DNA from: JBMNQI01 sp050944055
GTDB lineage: Bacteria; Bacillota; Clostridia; Oscillospirales; Oscillospiraceae
Length of the DNA stretch: 64,000 nt
Assembly: GCA_050944055.1 (NCBI GenBank)
Contig: JBMNQI010000003.1
Coordinates: 1 to 64,000, forward strand
Reading direction: 5' to 3'
Shown here: one piece after another, positions 1 to 12,584 of the stretch
Layout: every line of letters starts with the position of its first letter
How positions within the stretch are numbered: the first letter of the stretch is position 1
Program-made: the position numbers and the translations under genes
Notes under the pieces: generated by a model
What the model was told of the DNA's origin: nothing
Databases searched by the model: none
What the model saw: the letters and a program-made list of their open reading frames with translations, nothing else

Positions 1-1210
1 GACCAGATTTCTCAAAAACTAATTCTGCCAGTGCGAGCAGCGCCGCAAGCGCTATGCAGGCCGCTCCTGCGCGCATATCGTAGGCATATTTTAACACGAG
101 GTAAGCGTGGTAGCCGGAAAACGAGCCAAAAAGCATGAGCCCTGCAAGCGGAATGTCCCGGGGCCGCAGGCACGCGAGCGCTACGGAAAGCACGTCGGCC
201 AGGTACCAGTACCTTTCGTGCATGAAAGGCAGTAAAAACGGTATGCCCGCGCAGAGAGCCGTAGCCGTAAACAGGATGTGATGATCCGACAGCTCCTCCC
301 GCCTCCAGCTGCCCCATATAGCGATAAGCAGGACAAGCAGCATAAAAAGGAACGATGCCGCAATTCCCAGCTTATCCGCCGTACCTGCAATGTTGCCTGG
401 CGCGAACACAAATACGGAGGGCGCGTTGAAGCTAAGCGCGGTCTTGTATTGGCCGGCCTGCCTTATATAGAGCGTAAAAAGCTCGCCGAGCGGGCGCCCG
501 AACACGGCGGCGGGCAGCAGCGAGACAAACCAGACTGCGGGAAAAACCGGTAGGTGCCGGAGCTTTATCCGGTCATAAACGAGAAGCACAAGGATGATTG
601 GCAGAATAAACACAGCCTGAAGCTTGAGCGAAAACGAGATCGCGAAAAACGCTACAGAGAGCCAGGGCCTCTTGTTAAGCGCCTGGTAAAGCCCCGTTAG
701 CGCGAAAAAAGCGTAAATAGAGTCGCACTGGCCCCAGTAAGCCGAATTGAGAATTACAGTCGGGAAAAAAAGCGCCGCGAAAAAGCCGGCGGCCGCGCGG
801 CGGCGCGCCTTGGCTTCGTCATACAGGTCTTTTGAGGCGTGGAGAACGATACGCATAACCGTCCACGCCAGCAGCAAGTCGAATAGAACTGAAAAGAGCT
901 TTATCAGGATCAGATCCGGATAGTCAAGGTAAGAGATCAGCGCAAGGAAGACGAGGTACGGCGGCGAATAATCCCCGACGCTTTGGCCTAACACACGAAG
1001 GCCTCCTCCCTCCCTGAACCTATCCATCCAGGGGCGGAGAAAGTCTATATAATCGTAGGTAACATGCCAAAGGCATACTGCGCGCAGCGCCATCGAGGCA
1101 ATAAGGCCGAGCGCGCACAGTATTAACGCGCGCCGGCTCAGGCCCGGCAAAACCCTCGAGAACAGCCAGGTTCCAAGCGCCGCCAGCAGTAAAAGCGCCG
1201 CGTATTGCAA
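1..1210 (-). CDS. GT-C type membrane glycosyltransferase (Gpi18-like), 3' end cut by the window edge
   Basis: The minus strand is open for at least 403 codons from about 1210 to the window edge, with no stop. The translation is a multi-pass membrane protein. Hydrophobic segments alternate with short loops carrying DYSPPYLVFL, NSAYWGQCDSIY and PFLLPFMHERYWYLAD. Such motifs are typical of the Gpi18/DUF2029-like polyprenol-phosphate-sugar transferases, which transfer sugars on the outer face of the membrane. I chose the TTG at 1210 because GGGAGGTGG lies just upstream; an in-frame ATG at 1240 has no ribosome site. The gene is divergent from rpoB, in the place where rplJ-rplL often stand. The sugar and acceptor are unknown. 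The family call is good and the exact role is open. Confidence 0.72.
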   Translation of the reverse strand, partial: MQYAALLLLAALGTWLFSRVLPGLSRRALILCALGLIASMALRAVCLWHVTYDYIDFLRPWMDRFREGGGLRVLGQSVGDYSPPYLVFLALISYLDYPDLILIKLFSVLFDLLLAWTVMRIVLHASKDLYDEAKARRRAAAGFFAALFFPTVILNSAYWGQCDSIYAFFALTGLYQALNKRPWLSVAFFAISFSLKLQAVFILPIILVLLVYDRIKLRHLPVFPAVWFVSLLPAAVFGRPLGELFTLYIRQAGQYKTALSFNAPSVFVFAPGNIAGTADKLGIAASFLFMLLVLLIAIWGSWRREELSDHHILFTATALCAGIPFLLPFMHERYWYLADVLSVALACLRPRDIPLAGLMLFGSFSGYHAYLVLKYAYDMRAGAACIALAALLALAELVFEKSG

Positions 1211-1294
1211 TCGCCCACCTCCCGCAACTTGCCCGCGCATTCTGAAAAATTCAAATTTCGACAATTTATAATAATAATCCCTTTGCCAAATTAC

Positions 1295-1323
1295 TTGACA
1301 AAGGAATTAATGTCTGGTAAAAT
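1295..1323 (+). promoter_or_regulatory. Sigma-A promoter of rpoB-rpoC
   Basis: TTGACA at 1295-1300 and TAAAAT at 1318-1323 are separated by exactly 17 bp. Transcription should start near 1330 and leave a leader of about 135 nt before rpoB. No second gene lies between the promoter and rpoB, so rpoBC has its own promoter rather than reading in from rplJL. Confidence 0.82.
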
Positions 1324-1467
1324 AAGTTACTTCTTATGCGCGGAGGCACAAGCCCCCAGTTTCACTTCTTGCATATTTTAGCATTTTGCACCCTGCCGCG
1401 TCAACATTTGTTTCCTCTTTTATAACAACCCTTCCGGGCGTATCAATAAGAACGGAGATGATTTCTT

Positions 1468-4400
1468 TTGCAGGTTAAGGACGTTTACTACGGCAAGACC
1501 CTCAGGAAGAGCTTTTCAAGACATGAGGAAAAGCTGGATATGCCAAACATGCTTGAAATCCAGAAGAATTCCTATAAGTGGTTTCTTGAAACAGGTCTTA
1601 TGGAGGTCTTTCGTGACGTTTCCGAAATAACCGACTATTCGGGTAACCTTGAACTGAGCTTCATCGATTATAAGATTGAGGACAAACCCAAGTACTCTGT
1701 CGAGGAATGCAAGGCCCGCGACGTTACCTACGCCGCCCCGCTCCGAGTCAAGGTCCGCCTGCGCAACAAGGAGACGGAGGAGATCAAGGAGCAGGAAATC
1801 TTCATGGGGGATTTCCCTCTAATGACCAGCAGCGGCACGTTTATTATAAACGGCGCCGAGCGCGTAATCGTCTCGCAGATAGTCCGCTCCCCGGGAGTCT
1901 ATTACGAGGCAAAGACGGACAAGACCGACATCACGGTCTACGGCGCAACGGTTATCCCCTACCGCGGCGCCTGGCTCGAATATGAGACGGACGCCTCCGA
2001 CGTTTTCTATGTCCGGATAGACAAGAACCGCAAGCTCCCCATCACCTGCCTTATAAGGTCCGTAGGACCCCAGACCGACGCCGAAATTATAGATATGTTC
2101 GGCGAGGACGAGCGCATTGTGGCGACAATCGAAAAGGACACATGCAAGACGCGCGAGGAGTCGATGCTCGAGATTTACCGCCGCCTGCGCCCGGGCGAAC
2201 CGCCGACGCTCGATTCGGCCGTATCGCTTATTGACAGCCTCTTTTTTGAGCCCCGCCGCTACGACCTTTCGGCCGTGGGACGGTATAAGTTTAATAAAAA
2301 GCTTTCAATCGCCCCGCGCCTTACTGGCCACAAGCTGGCTTTCCCAGTCGCCGACCCGCTGACTGGAGAGGTCCTCGCGGAGGCCGGGGAAATCCTGACG
2401 CGCGAGAGGGCGCGCGAGCTTGAGGCGTACGGCGTCACTCAGGCCACGGTCATCTCGGGCAACCACCTGGTGCGCGTTTTCTCGAACAATATGGTCAATA
2501 TGAAAGACTTCGTCGATTTTGACCCGCTCGCGGAGCTGGGCATCAAGGAGAAGGTTCATTTCCCCGTCCTGCGCGGGCTGCTCGAAGCTTACGGGGACGA
2601 CGCGGAGGCTTTTAAGGAGGCCTGCCGCGAGAAAATAGACGAGCTTATACCTAAACATATTATTCCGGATGATATTCTGGCGTCTATAAACTACCTCAAC
2701 TGCGTAGCCCATAACGTCGGCCATACGGACGATATAGACCATCTCGGCAACCGCCGCCTGCGCTGTGTGGGAGAGCTTCTGCAAAATCAGTTCCGTATCG
2801 GCTTTTCCCGTATGGAGCGCGTAATACGCGAGCGCATGACGCTGCAGGACCTGGACATCGTAACCCCGCAAAGCCTCATAAATATCCGCCCGGTCACGGC
2901 GGCGATAAAGGAGTTCTTCGGCTCCTCGCCCCTGAGCCAGTTCATGGACCAGAACAATCCGCTCGCCGAGCTGACGCATAAGCGCCGCATGTCGGCCCTC
3001 GGGCCCGGCGGACTCAGCCGCGAGCGCGCAAACTTTGACGTCCGCGACGTCCACTACAGCCATTACGGGCGCATGTGCCCCATAGAGACGCCTGAAGGCC
3101 CGAACATCGGCCTTATTTCCTATCTCGCGACTTATGCCCGTATTAACGAATACGGATTTATTGAGGCTCCCTACCGGCGTGTGGAAAAGGGCACGCAGTA
3201 TGTAACCGACGAGATAGTATATATGACGGCCGACGTCGAGGACGAATATATTATAGCCCAGGCCAGCGAGCCTCTGGACGAAAACGGCTGCCTGGCAAAC
3301 GACCGCATTACCTGCCGTCACCGCGACGAAATAATCGAGGTCGACAAGGACCGCGTTGATTTTATCGACGTATCGTCAAAGATGATGGTTTCCGTAGCCA
3401 CGGCGATGATCCCCTTCCTCGAAAACGACGATGCCAACCGTGCACTGATGGGCTCCAACATGCAAAGGCAGGCCGTGCCGCTGCTCGTCACCGAGGCCCC
3501 GCTCGTAGCCACGGGCATCGAGCATCAGGCGGCCGTCGACTCCGAGGTCACGGTCATCGCCGAAGAGGACGGCGTTGTTACCTCGGTCAGCGCCAACGAC
3601 ATTGTCGTGCGCAACAGCCAGGGCGAAAGCAGGAAATACGAGCTTATAAAATTCGCCCGCAGCAACCAAGGCACCTGCATCAATCAGCGCCCCATTGTTG
3701 ACGTTGGCATGAAGATCAGCAGGGGAGACGTGATAGCCGACGGCCCGTCCACCTGCCAGGGTGAGATATCGCTCGGCAAAAACGTACTTGTCGGATTCAT
3801 GACCTGGGAAGGCTACAATTACGAGGATGCGATCCTGATAAGCGAGAGGCTCGTGCGCGAGGACGTGTTCACATCAATACACATCACGGAGTACGAGATT
3901 GATTCGAGGGACACGAAGCTCGGCCCCGAGGAGATAACGCGCGACATACCGAACGTGGGCGAGGACGCGCTCAAGGATCTTGACGACCGCGGCATCATTC
4001 GCATCGGAGCGGAGGTGCGCTCAGGCGATATACTCGTAGGCAAGGTCACTCCCAAGGGCGAGACCGACCTGACGGCCGAGGAGAGGCTGCTTCGGGCAAT
4101 TTTCGGCGAGAAAGCCCGCGAGGTGCGCGACACCAGCCTCAAGGTGCCTCACGGCGAGAGCGGGATTATAGTCGACGTAAAGGTCTTCACGCGGGAAAAC
4201 GGCGACGAGCTCAACCCCGGCGTCAACATGGTCGTGCGCGTCTATATAGCCCAGAAGCGAAAGATAAGCGTCGGCGACAAAATGGCCGGCCGCCACGGAA
4301 ACAAGGGCGTCGTCTCGCGTGTGCTGCCCCAGGAGGATATGCCCTTCCTGCCGGACGGCACGCCGCTTGATATAGTGCTCAACCCCCTCGGCGTCCCGTC

Positions 4401-5151
4401 GCGCATGAATATAGGACAGGTCCTTGAGGTCCACCTCGGCTATGCGGCCAAGACGCTCGGCTGGAAGGTCGCAACCCCCGTGTTCGACGGCGCAAACGAG
4501 CAGGACATAGAGGACACCCTGACTCTGGCGGGCCTCGACCCGACGGGAAAGAGCATACTCTACGACGGGCGGACCGGGGAGCAGTTCGACAACCCGGTTA
4601 CCATAGGCTACATTTACTTCCTTAAGCTCCACCACCTTGTCGACGACAAGATACACGCCCGTTCGACGGGCCCGTACAGCCTGGTTACTCAGCAGCCTCT
4701 CGGCGGCAAGGCTCAGTTCGGAGGCCAGCGCTTCGGGGAAATGGAGGTCTGGGCCCTTGAAGCTTACGGCGCGGCCTATACGCTCCAGGAAATCCTGACG
4801 GTCAAGTCCGACGACGTTACGGGCCGCGTCAAGACCTACGAGAGCATAGTCAAGGGCAACAACGTCCCGCAGCCGGGAATTCCGGAAAGCTTCAAGGTGC
4901 TTGTCAAGGAGCTGCAGAGCCTCTGCCTGGACGTCCGCGTCTTCGATAAGTTCGGCCAGGAAATCGAGCTTAAGGACGAGGATGACGACGACGGCTTCCA
5001 TGTCGTGGACGAGATGCGCTATGATGACAGCGAATTCGAGTCGTCCGGCTACGCGATTGAGGACGTCGACGGAGAGGGCGCAGAGGAAGAGGAAGAGCTC
5101 TTTACCGAAGAGGAAATCGGCGACGATTTTTCGGATGATGATATTTTTTAA
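1468..5151 (+). CDS. rpoB: DNA-directed RNA polymerase subunit beta
   Basis: This is the beta subunit of RNA polymerase, 1227 residues, which with beta' forms the catalytic cleft. The N-terminal LDMPNMLEIQKNSYKWFL, the rifampicin pocket (SQFMDQNNPLAELTHKRR), the PETPEGPNIG-like segment and the GDKMAGRHGNKGVVSR motif are all present. The start is a TTG at 1468; GGAG lies 10 nt upstream, and the ATG at 1458 is out of frame. The last ~55 residues are a strongly acidic tail, common in Clostridia. One oddity is proline at residue 488, where E. coli has Gln510 in the rifampicin region; Asp516, His526 and Ser531 equivalents are kept. It is followed 22 nt later by rpoC. Confidence 0.98.
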   Translation: MQVKDVYYGKTLRKSFSRHEEKLDMPNMLEIQKNSYKWFLETGLMEVFRDVSEITDYSGNLELSFIDYKIEDKPKYSVEECKARDVTYAAPLRVKVRLRNKETEEIKEQEIFMGDFPLMTSSGTFIINGAERVIVSQIVRSPGVYYEAKTDKTDITVYGATVIPYRGAWLEYETDASDVFYVRIDKNRKLPITCLIRSVGPQTDAEIIDMFGEDERIVATIEKDTCKTREESMLEIYRRLRPGEPPTLDSAVSLIDSLFFEPRRYDLSAVGRYKFNKKLSIAPRLTGHKLAFPVADPLTGEVLAEAGEILTRERARELEAYGVTQATVISGNHLVRVFSNNMVNMKDFVDFDPLAELGIKEKVHFPVLRGLLEAYGDDAEAFKEACREKIDELIPKHIIPDDILASINYLNCVAHNVGHTDDIDHLGNRRLRCVGELLQNQFRIGFSRMERVIRERMTLQDLDIVTPQSLINIRPVTAAIKEFFGSSPLSQFMDQNNPLAELTHKRRMSALGPGGLSRERANFDVRDVHYSHYGRMCPIETPEGPNIGLISYLATYARINEYGFIEAPYRRVEKGTQYVTDEIVYMTADVEDEYIIAQASEPLDENGCLANDRITCRHRDEIIEVDKDRVDFIDVSSKMMVSVATAMIPFLENDDANRALMGSNMQRQAVPLLVTEAPLVATGIEHQAAVDSEVTVIAEEDGVVTSVSANDIVVRNSQGESRKYELIKFARSNQGTCINQRPIVDVGMKISRGDVIADGPSTCQGEISLGKNVLVGFMTWEGYNYEDAILISERLVREDVFTSIHITEYEIDSRDTKLGPEEITRDIPNVGEDALKDLDDRGIIRIGAEVRSGDILVGKVTPKGETDLTAEERLLRAIFGEKAREVRDTSLKVPHGESGIIVDVKVFTRENGDELNPGVNMVVRVYIAQKRKISVGDKMAGRHGNKGVVSRVLPQEDMPFLPDGTPLDIVLNPLGVPSRMNIGQVLEVHLGYAAKTLGWKVATPVFDGANEQDIEDTLTLAGLDPTGKSILYDGRTGEQFDNPVTIGYIYFLKLHHLVDDKIHARSTGPYSLVTQQPLGGKAQFGGQRFGEMEVWALEAYGAAYTLQEILTVKSDDVTGRVKTYESIVKGNNVPQPGIPESFKVLVKELQSLCLDVRVFDKFGQEIELKDEDDDDGFHVVDEMRYDDSEFESSGYAIEDVDGEGAEEEEELFTEEEIGDDFSDDDIF

Positions 5152-5173
5152 TATACTATAGGAGGAATATATT

Positions 5174-8758
<3,585 letters not shown>

Positions 8759-8787
8759 CGGCAGCATTGTCAGCGGATCCAGAGCTA

Positions 8788-8816
8788 TTGACAATTTTGA
8801 TATTTCGTGTTAGAAT
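8788..8816 (+). promoter_or_regulatory. Sigma-A promoter of the rplGB-rpsL-rpsG-fusA-tuf block
   Basis: TTGACA at 8788-8793, a 17 bp spacer and TAGAAT at 8811-8816. The start point would be near 8823, giving a leader of about 135 nt before the L7Ae-like gene. Confidence 0.8.
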
Positions 8817-8850
8817 GCCAAATCGCATTAGTAGGACGTATAACCAACAA

Positions 8851-8932
8851 AGCCAGAGAGCAGTAATCATTGCACGTCTTTCAACTTATGTGAGCGGATT
8901 CTTTAGGCGTGTTCAATTCATACGCTCTGGCT
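8851..8932 (+). promoter_or_regulatory. Candidate structured 5' leader of the str operon
   Basis: AGCCAGAG at 8851-8858 can pair perfectly with CTCTGGCT at 8925-8932, closing a domain of about 66 nt inside the leader. The distal arm ends 16 nt before the ribosome site of the L7Ae-like gene. I do not recognise the element as a known riboswitch or ribosomal-protein leader. A role in feedback control by a ribosomal protein is inference. Confidence 0.4.
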
Positions 8933-8958
8933 GATGCGTTGTGCCCACGGAGAATAAA

Positions 8959-9198
8959 ATGAGCGATAAAAACGAGAAAAAAAGGGTTATCGGTCTTAAG
9001 CAGTCCCGCCGCGCCATACTGGAAGGGCGCGCGGCCGAGGTGATAATCGCCTCCGATATCGACCCGCATATAAGGGATCAGATTATCTCCCTGTGCAGGG
9101 AGGCTTCCGTAGCCATATCTCACGGAGGCACGAAGAGCGAGCTGGGAGCCAAACACGGGATAGAGGTTGGCGCTTCCATAGTCACCGAGCTAAAATAG
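8959..9198 (+). CDS. rplGB: L7Ae-like ribosomal protein / K-turn RNA-binding protein
   Basis: This is a 79-residue protein of the L7Ae/L30e fold that binds kink-turn RNAs (YbxF type in Bacillus). The family signature is clear in VIGLKQSRRAILEGRA, VIIASDID and SVAISHGGTKSELG. I place the start at the ATG at 8959, because GGAG lies 6 nt before it. A GTG at 8941 would add six residues but has no ribosome site. The gene holds its usual place between rpoC and rpsL and is probably co-transcribed with the str operon. Its cellular RNA target is not known with certainty for the family. Confidence 0.9.
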   Translation: MSDKNEKKRVIGLKQSRRAILEGRAAEVIIASDIDPHIRDQIISLCREASVAISHGGTKSELGAKHGIEVGASIVTELK

Positions 9199-9327
9199 AA
9201 GGCCGGCCGGGCAGACTTGGCGTCAAGAGCTCTCTTTGCCTGGCAACCGCCGTTTTCTCAACTATTGCGCTTCGTAAGAGGCGGACTTCCGCCTGTAACG
9301 ATAATTTTAAAGGAAAGGAGGAAAAAC

Positions 9328-9762
9328 ATGCCGACATTCAACCAGCTGGTTAGAAAGGGCAGGGAGAAGGTCACCTATAAATCAGCATCCCCGGCTATGC
9401 AGAAGGGCCTGAACACCTTAAAGAACATGAGCACGGATCTAAGCTCGCCCCAGAAGCGAGGCGTCTGCACCGCAGTGCGTACCTCGACACCCAAAAAGCC
9501 GAACTCCGCTCTGCGCAAAATCGCTAGAGTCCGTTTGACTAACGGCTATGAGGTAACGGCCTATATACCCGGCGTTGGCCACAATCTTCAGGAGCACAGC
9601 GTAGTTATGATCCGCGGCGGAAGAGTTAAGGATCTGCCTGGCGTGCGTTACCACATCATACGCGGAACGCTCGATACGCAGGGCGTCACCGGACGTATGC
9701 AGGCCCGCTCCAAATACGGCGCCAAGAGGCCGAAGGCAGGCGCAGCCAAAGCTAAAAAGTAA
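9328..9762 (+). CDS. rpsL: 30S ribosomal protein S12
   Basis: S12 of the decoding centre, 144 residues. It starts with MPTFNQLVRKGR and carries the conserved TPKKPNSALRKIARVRL loop and the PGVGHNLQEHS loop. The lysine in TPKKPNS, where streptomycin resistance mutations occur, is wild type. AAAGGAGG lies 8 nt before the ATG at 9328. Earlier in-frame codons (back to 9217) have no ribosome site and encode non-conserved sequence. A 138-nt gap separates it from rpsG. Confidence 0.97.
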   Translation: MPTFNQLVRKGREKVTYKSASPAMQKGLNTLKNMSTDLSSPQKRGVCTAVRTSTPKKPNSALRKIARVRLTNGYEVTAYIPGVGHNLQEHSVVMIRGGRVKDLPGVRYHIIRGTLDTQGVTGRMQARSKYGAKRPKAGAAKAKK

Positions 9763-9853
9763 ACTATGGCCCAAGCGGCCCTGAAATATATACTATATTA
9801 ATTATTATAGGGTATGTTTCGGGGCACATGCGGAGACAAGGCACGTCTTCGAG

Positions 9854-9874
9854 TACCTATGAGTTCATCAGGTA
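9854..9874 (+). promoter_or_regulatory. Hairpin in the S12-S7 intercistronic region
   Basis: TACCTATGA at 9854-9862 pairs with TCATCAGGTA at 9865-9874 apart from one bulged C. It lies about 15 nt before the rpsG ribosome site. In E. coli, S7 represses translation by binding the S12-S7 spacer, so a comparable role here is possible but not shown. Confidence 0.35.
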
Positions 9875-9900
9875 TCCCAATATGAAGGAGGGAAGAACAA

Positions 9901-10371
9901 GTGCCCAGAAGAGGAAACGTACCCAAGAGAGAAATTTTACCTGACCCAATTTATAACTCAAAGCTGGTATCCCGCCTAATAAACGCCATCATGCTCGACG
10001 GCAAGAAGGGCGTGGCTCAGAAGGTTGTCTACGACGCCTTCGAGATTATTAAGCAAAAACAGGGCAAGGACCCGCTCGAGGTGTTTAACGCGGCCCTCGA
10101 GAACATCATGCCCAGCCTTGAGGTCAAGGCCCGCCGCGTCGGCGGTGCCACTTATCAGGTCCCGATCGAAGTCCGCCCCGAGCGCCGTCTGACGCTGGGA
10201 ATGCGCTGGCTGACCGCCTATTCGCGCAGCCGCAGCGAACGCACAATGAAGGAGCGTCTGGCGGGCGAGATTATGGACGCGTCCAACAACCTTGGAAACG
10301 CCGTCAAGAAGCGCGAGGACACGCATAAAATGGCCGAGTCGAACAAGGCATTCGCGCACTACAGATGGTAG
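9901..10371 (+). CDS. rpsG: 30S ribosomal protein S7
   Basis: S7, 156 residues, nucleates assembly of the 30S head on 16S rRNA. It begins PRRGNVPKREILPDP and contains the conserved KSRSERTM-like helix (SRSRSERTMKERL) and the C-terminal HKMAESNKAFAHYRW. The start is a GTG at 9901, with AAGGAGGG 8 nt upstream. It is part of the str operon and is followed 45 nt later by fusA. Confidence 0.97.
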   Translation: MPRRGNVPKREILPDPIYNSKLVSRLINAIMLDGKKGVAQKVVYDAFEIIKQKQGKDPLEVFNAALENIMPSLEVKARRVGGATYQVPIEVRPERRLTLGMRWLTAYSRSRSERTMKERLAGEIMDASNNLGNAVKKREDTHKMAESNKAFAHYRW

Positions 10372-10416
10372 TTTTCAACGACACTATAACACGCACAAAT
10401 TTTGAAGGAGATTCTT

Positions 10417-12495
10417 ATGCCAAGGCAGTTTCCGCTGGAACTCACAAGAAATATAGGCATAATGGCTCACATCGACGCGGGCAAGACCACCACGACCGAG
10501 CGCATCCTGTATTACTCAGGAGTCAATTATAAGCTCGGCGAGGTGCACGAGGGCACCGCGACGATGGACTGGATGGAACAGGAGCGTGAGCGCGGCATAA
10601 CCATAACGTCGGCCGCCACGACCTGCCATTGGAAAAACCACCGCATCAACATCATAGACACGCCGGGGCACGTCGACTTCACTGTTGAAGTCGAGCGCAG
10701 CCTCAGAGTGCTTGACGGTGCGGTGACGGTCATGTGCGCAAAAGGCGGAGTGGAGCCCCAGTCGGAAACAGTCTGGCATCAGGCGGACCATTACTGCGTC
10801 CCGCGTATGGTATATGTCAACAAGATGGATATCATGGGAGCGGACTTCTATAATGTCCTTAACATGATCCATGACCGGCTGCGCTGCAACGCCGTTCCCA
10901 TCCAGCTCCCGATAGGAGCCGAAGCCGATTTTAAAGGAATCGTCGACCTTGTAGAGATGAAGGCTTATATTTACAACGACGATTTGGGGCAGGATATAAG
11001 CGTTCTGCCGATCCCCGACGAAATAAAGGACAAGTCTGAAGAATACAGAACAAAGCTGCTCGAGGCCGTATCTGAATTTGACGATGAAATTCTGGAGAAA
11101 TACCTCGACGGGGAAGATATTCCGGAGTCCTCTATCAAGAGAGCCATACGCGCGGCCACGGTTTCCGTTAAAATGATTCCCGTCCTCTGCGGCACATCCT
11201 ATAAGAATAAGGGCGTTCAGAAGCTTATCGACGCGATAGTGGATTATTTGCCTTCGCCGCTGGATAGGCGCGAAATGAACGGCGTTAACCCGAAGACCGG
11301 GGAAACCGAGGTCCGCAAGGCGGACGACGACGCGCCTTTTTCAGCCCTGGCTTTCAAGATCATGACCGACCCGTTCGTGGGCAAGCTCTGCTTCTTCCGA
11401 GTCTATTCGGGACGGCTAAACGCCGGGATGACGGTCTTGAACTCGATGAAGGGCCAGCGCGAGAGGTTAAGCCGCATACTTCAGATGCACGCCAACCACC
11501 GCGAGGACATCGAAACGGTCTACTCAGGCGACATAGCAGCCGCCGTAGGCTTAAAAAACACCACCACCGGCGACACTCTCTGCGACGAAAAGCATCCTAT
11601 CGTGCTTGAGTCCATGGAGTTTCCCGAACCCGTTATACGAGTGGCGATAGAGCCGAAGACCAAGGCCGGCCAGGAAAAGATGAGCATAGCTTTGCAGAAG
11701 CTGTCCGAGGAAGACCCTACCTTCCGCACCTGGACAGACGAGGAGACCGGTCAAACAATAATAGCCGGCATGGGCGAGCTGCATCTTGAGATCATCGTAG
11801 ACCGCCTGCTGCGCGAGTTCAAGGTCGAGGCGAATGTCGGCAAGCCGCAGGTCGCTTATAAGGAGACCATACGCGCCTCCTCAACAGTAGACCACCGGTA
11901 TGCCCGGCAGTCCGGCGGCCACGGCCAGTTTGCGCAGGTAAAGATAACGATTGAGCCCAACACGTCCGGAAAGGGATATGAATTTGTAAATAAAATCGTC
12001 GGCGGCGCAATCCCCAAGGAATTCATACCCGCTGTTGATCAGGGTATACAGGGAGCCATGCATTCAGGTGTCCTGGCAGGTTTCCAGGTTGTGGATGTCA
12101 AGGTTACGCTCACAGACGGCGCTTTCCACGAGGTCGACTCAAGCGAGCTGGCGTTTAAAATTGCCGGTTCTATGGCCTTTAAGGAGGCATGCCGCAAAGC
12201 CGACCCAGTCCTGCTCGAGCCCATTATGAAAGTCGCGGTCATCGTGCCGGAGGAATATGTCGGCGACGTAATGGGCGATCTGAACTCCCGCCGCGGCCAG
12301 ATACAGGGCATGCAGCCGCGCGGGGCTGCGCACCAGATAGACGCGCTCGTACCTCTTTCCGAAATGTTCGGATACGCCACAGACCTGCGTTCCCGCACCC
12401 AGGGGCGCGGCCAGTACACGATGGAGCCGAACAGTTATGTTGAGATCCCCAAATCCATTCAGGATAAACTAATCGAGAGGCGCGGTCAGAGATAG
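10417..12495 (+). CDS. fusA: Elongation factor G
   Basis: EF-G, 692 residues, the GTPase that drives ribosomal translocation. The G1 loop AHIDAGKTTTTE is near residues 17-28, followed by DTPGHVDF (G3) and NKMD (G4). The C-terminal domain III-V sequence includes HRYARQSGGHGQFAQV. I start it at the ATG at 10417, because AAGGAG lies inside a longer reading frame that begins at 10402. Length and domain order are normal, and it reads as the main bacterial EF-G rather than a tetracycline-protection paralogue. Confidence 0.97.
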   Translation: MPRQFPLELTRNIGIMAHIDAGKTTTTERILYYSGVNYKLGEVHEGTATMDWMEQERERGITITSAATTCHWKNHRINIIDTPGHVDFTVEVERSLRVLDGAVTVMCAKGGVEPQSETVWHQADHYCVPRMVYVNKMDIMGADFYNVLNMIHDRLRCNAVPIQLPIGAEADFKGIVDLVEMKAYIYNDDLGQDISVLPIPDEIKDKSEEYRTKLLEAVSEFDDEILEKYLDGEDIPESSIKRAIRAATVSVKMIPVLCGTSYKNKGVQKLIDAIVDYLPSPLDRREMNGVNPKTGETEVRKADDDAPFSALAFKIMTDPFVGKLCFFRVYSGRLNAGMTVLNSMKGQRERLSRILQMHANHREDIETVYSGDIAAAVGLKNTTTGDTLCDEKHPIVLESMEFPEPVIRVAIEPKTKAGQEKMSIALQKLSEEDPTFRTWTDEETGQTIIAGMGELHLEIIVDRLLREFKVEANVGKPQVAYKETIRASSTVDHRYARQSGGHGQFAQVKITIEPNTSGKGYEFVNKIVGGAIPKEFIPAVDQGIQGAMHSGVLAGFQVVDVKVTLTDGAFHEVDSSELAFKIAGSMAFKEACRKADPVLLEPIMKVAVIVPEEYVGDVMGDLNSRRGQIQGMQPRGAAHQIDALVPLSEMFGYATDLRSRTQGRGQYTMEPNSYVEIPKSIQDKLIERRGQR

Positions 12496-12584
12496 ACCCG
12501 TCCCGCAATTGGTCCACAATAAGCAATCTATCAGTCCGAAATTTATAAAACATTATATTTTAATTTAAGGAGGATCAATCCACC

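Noticed and set aside
2305..3321. Long minus-strand frames opposite rpoB and rpoC (also 4021-5211, 5555-6544, 6665-7777)
   Set aside because: All are antisense shadows without ribosome sites or domains.
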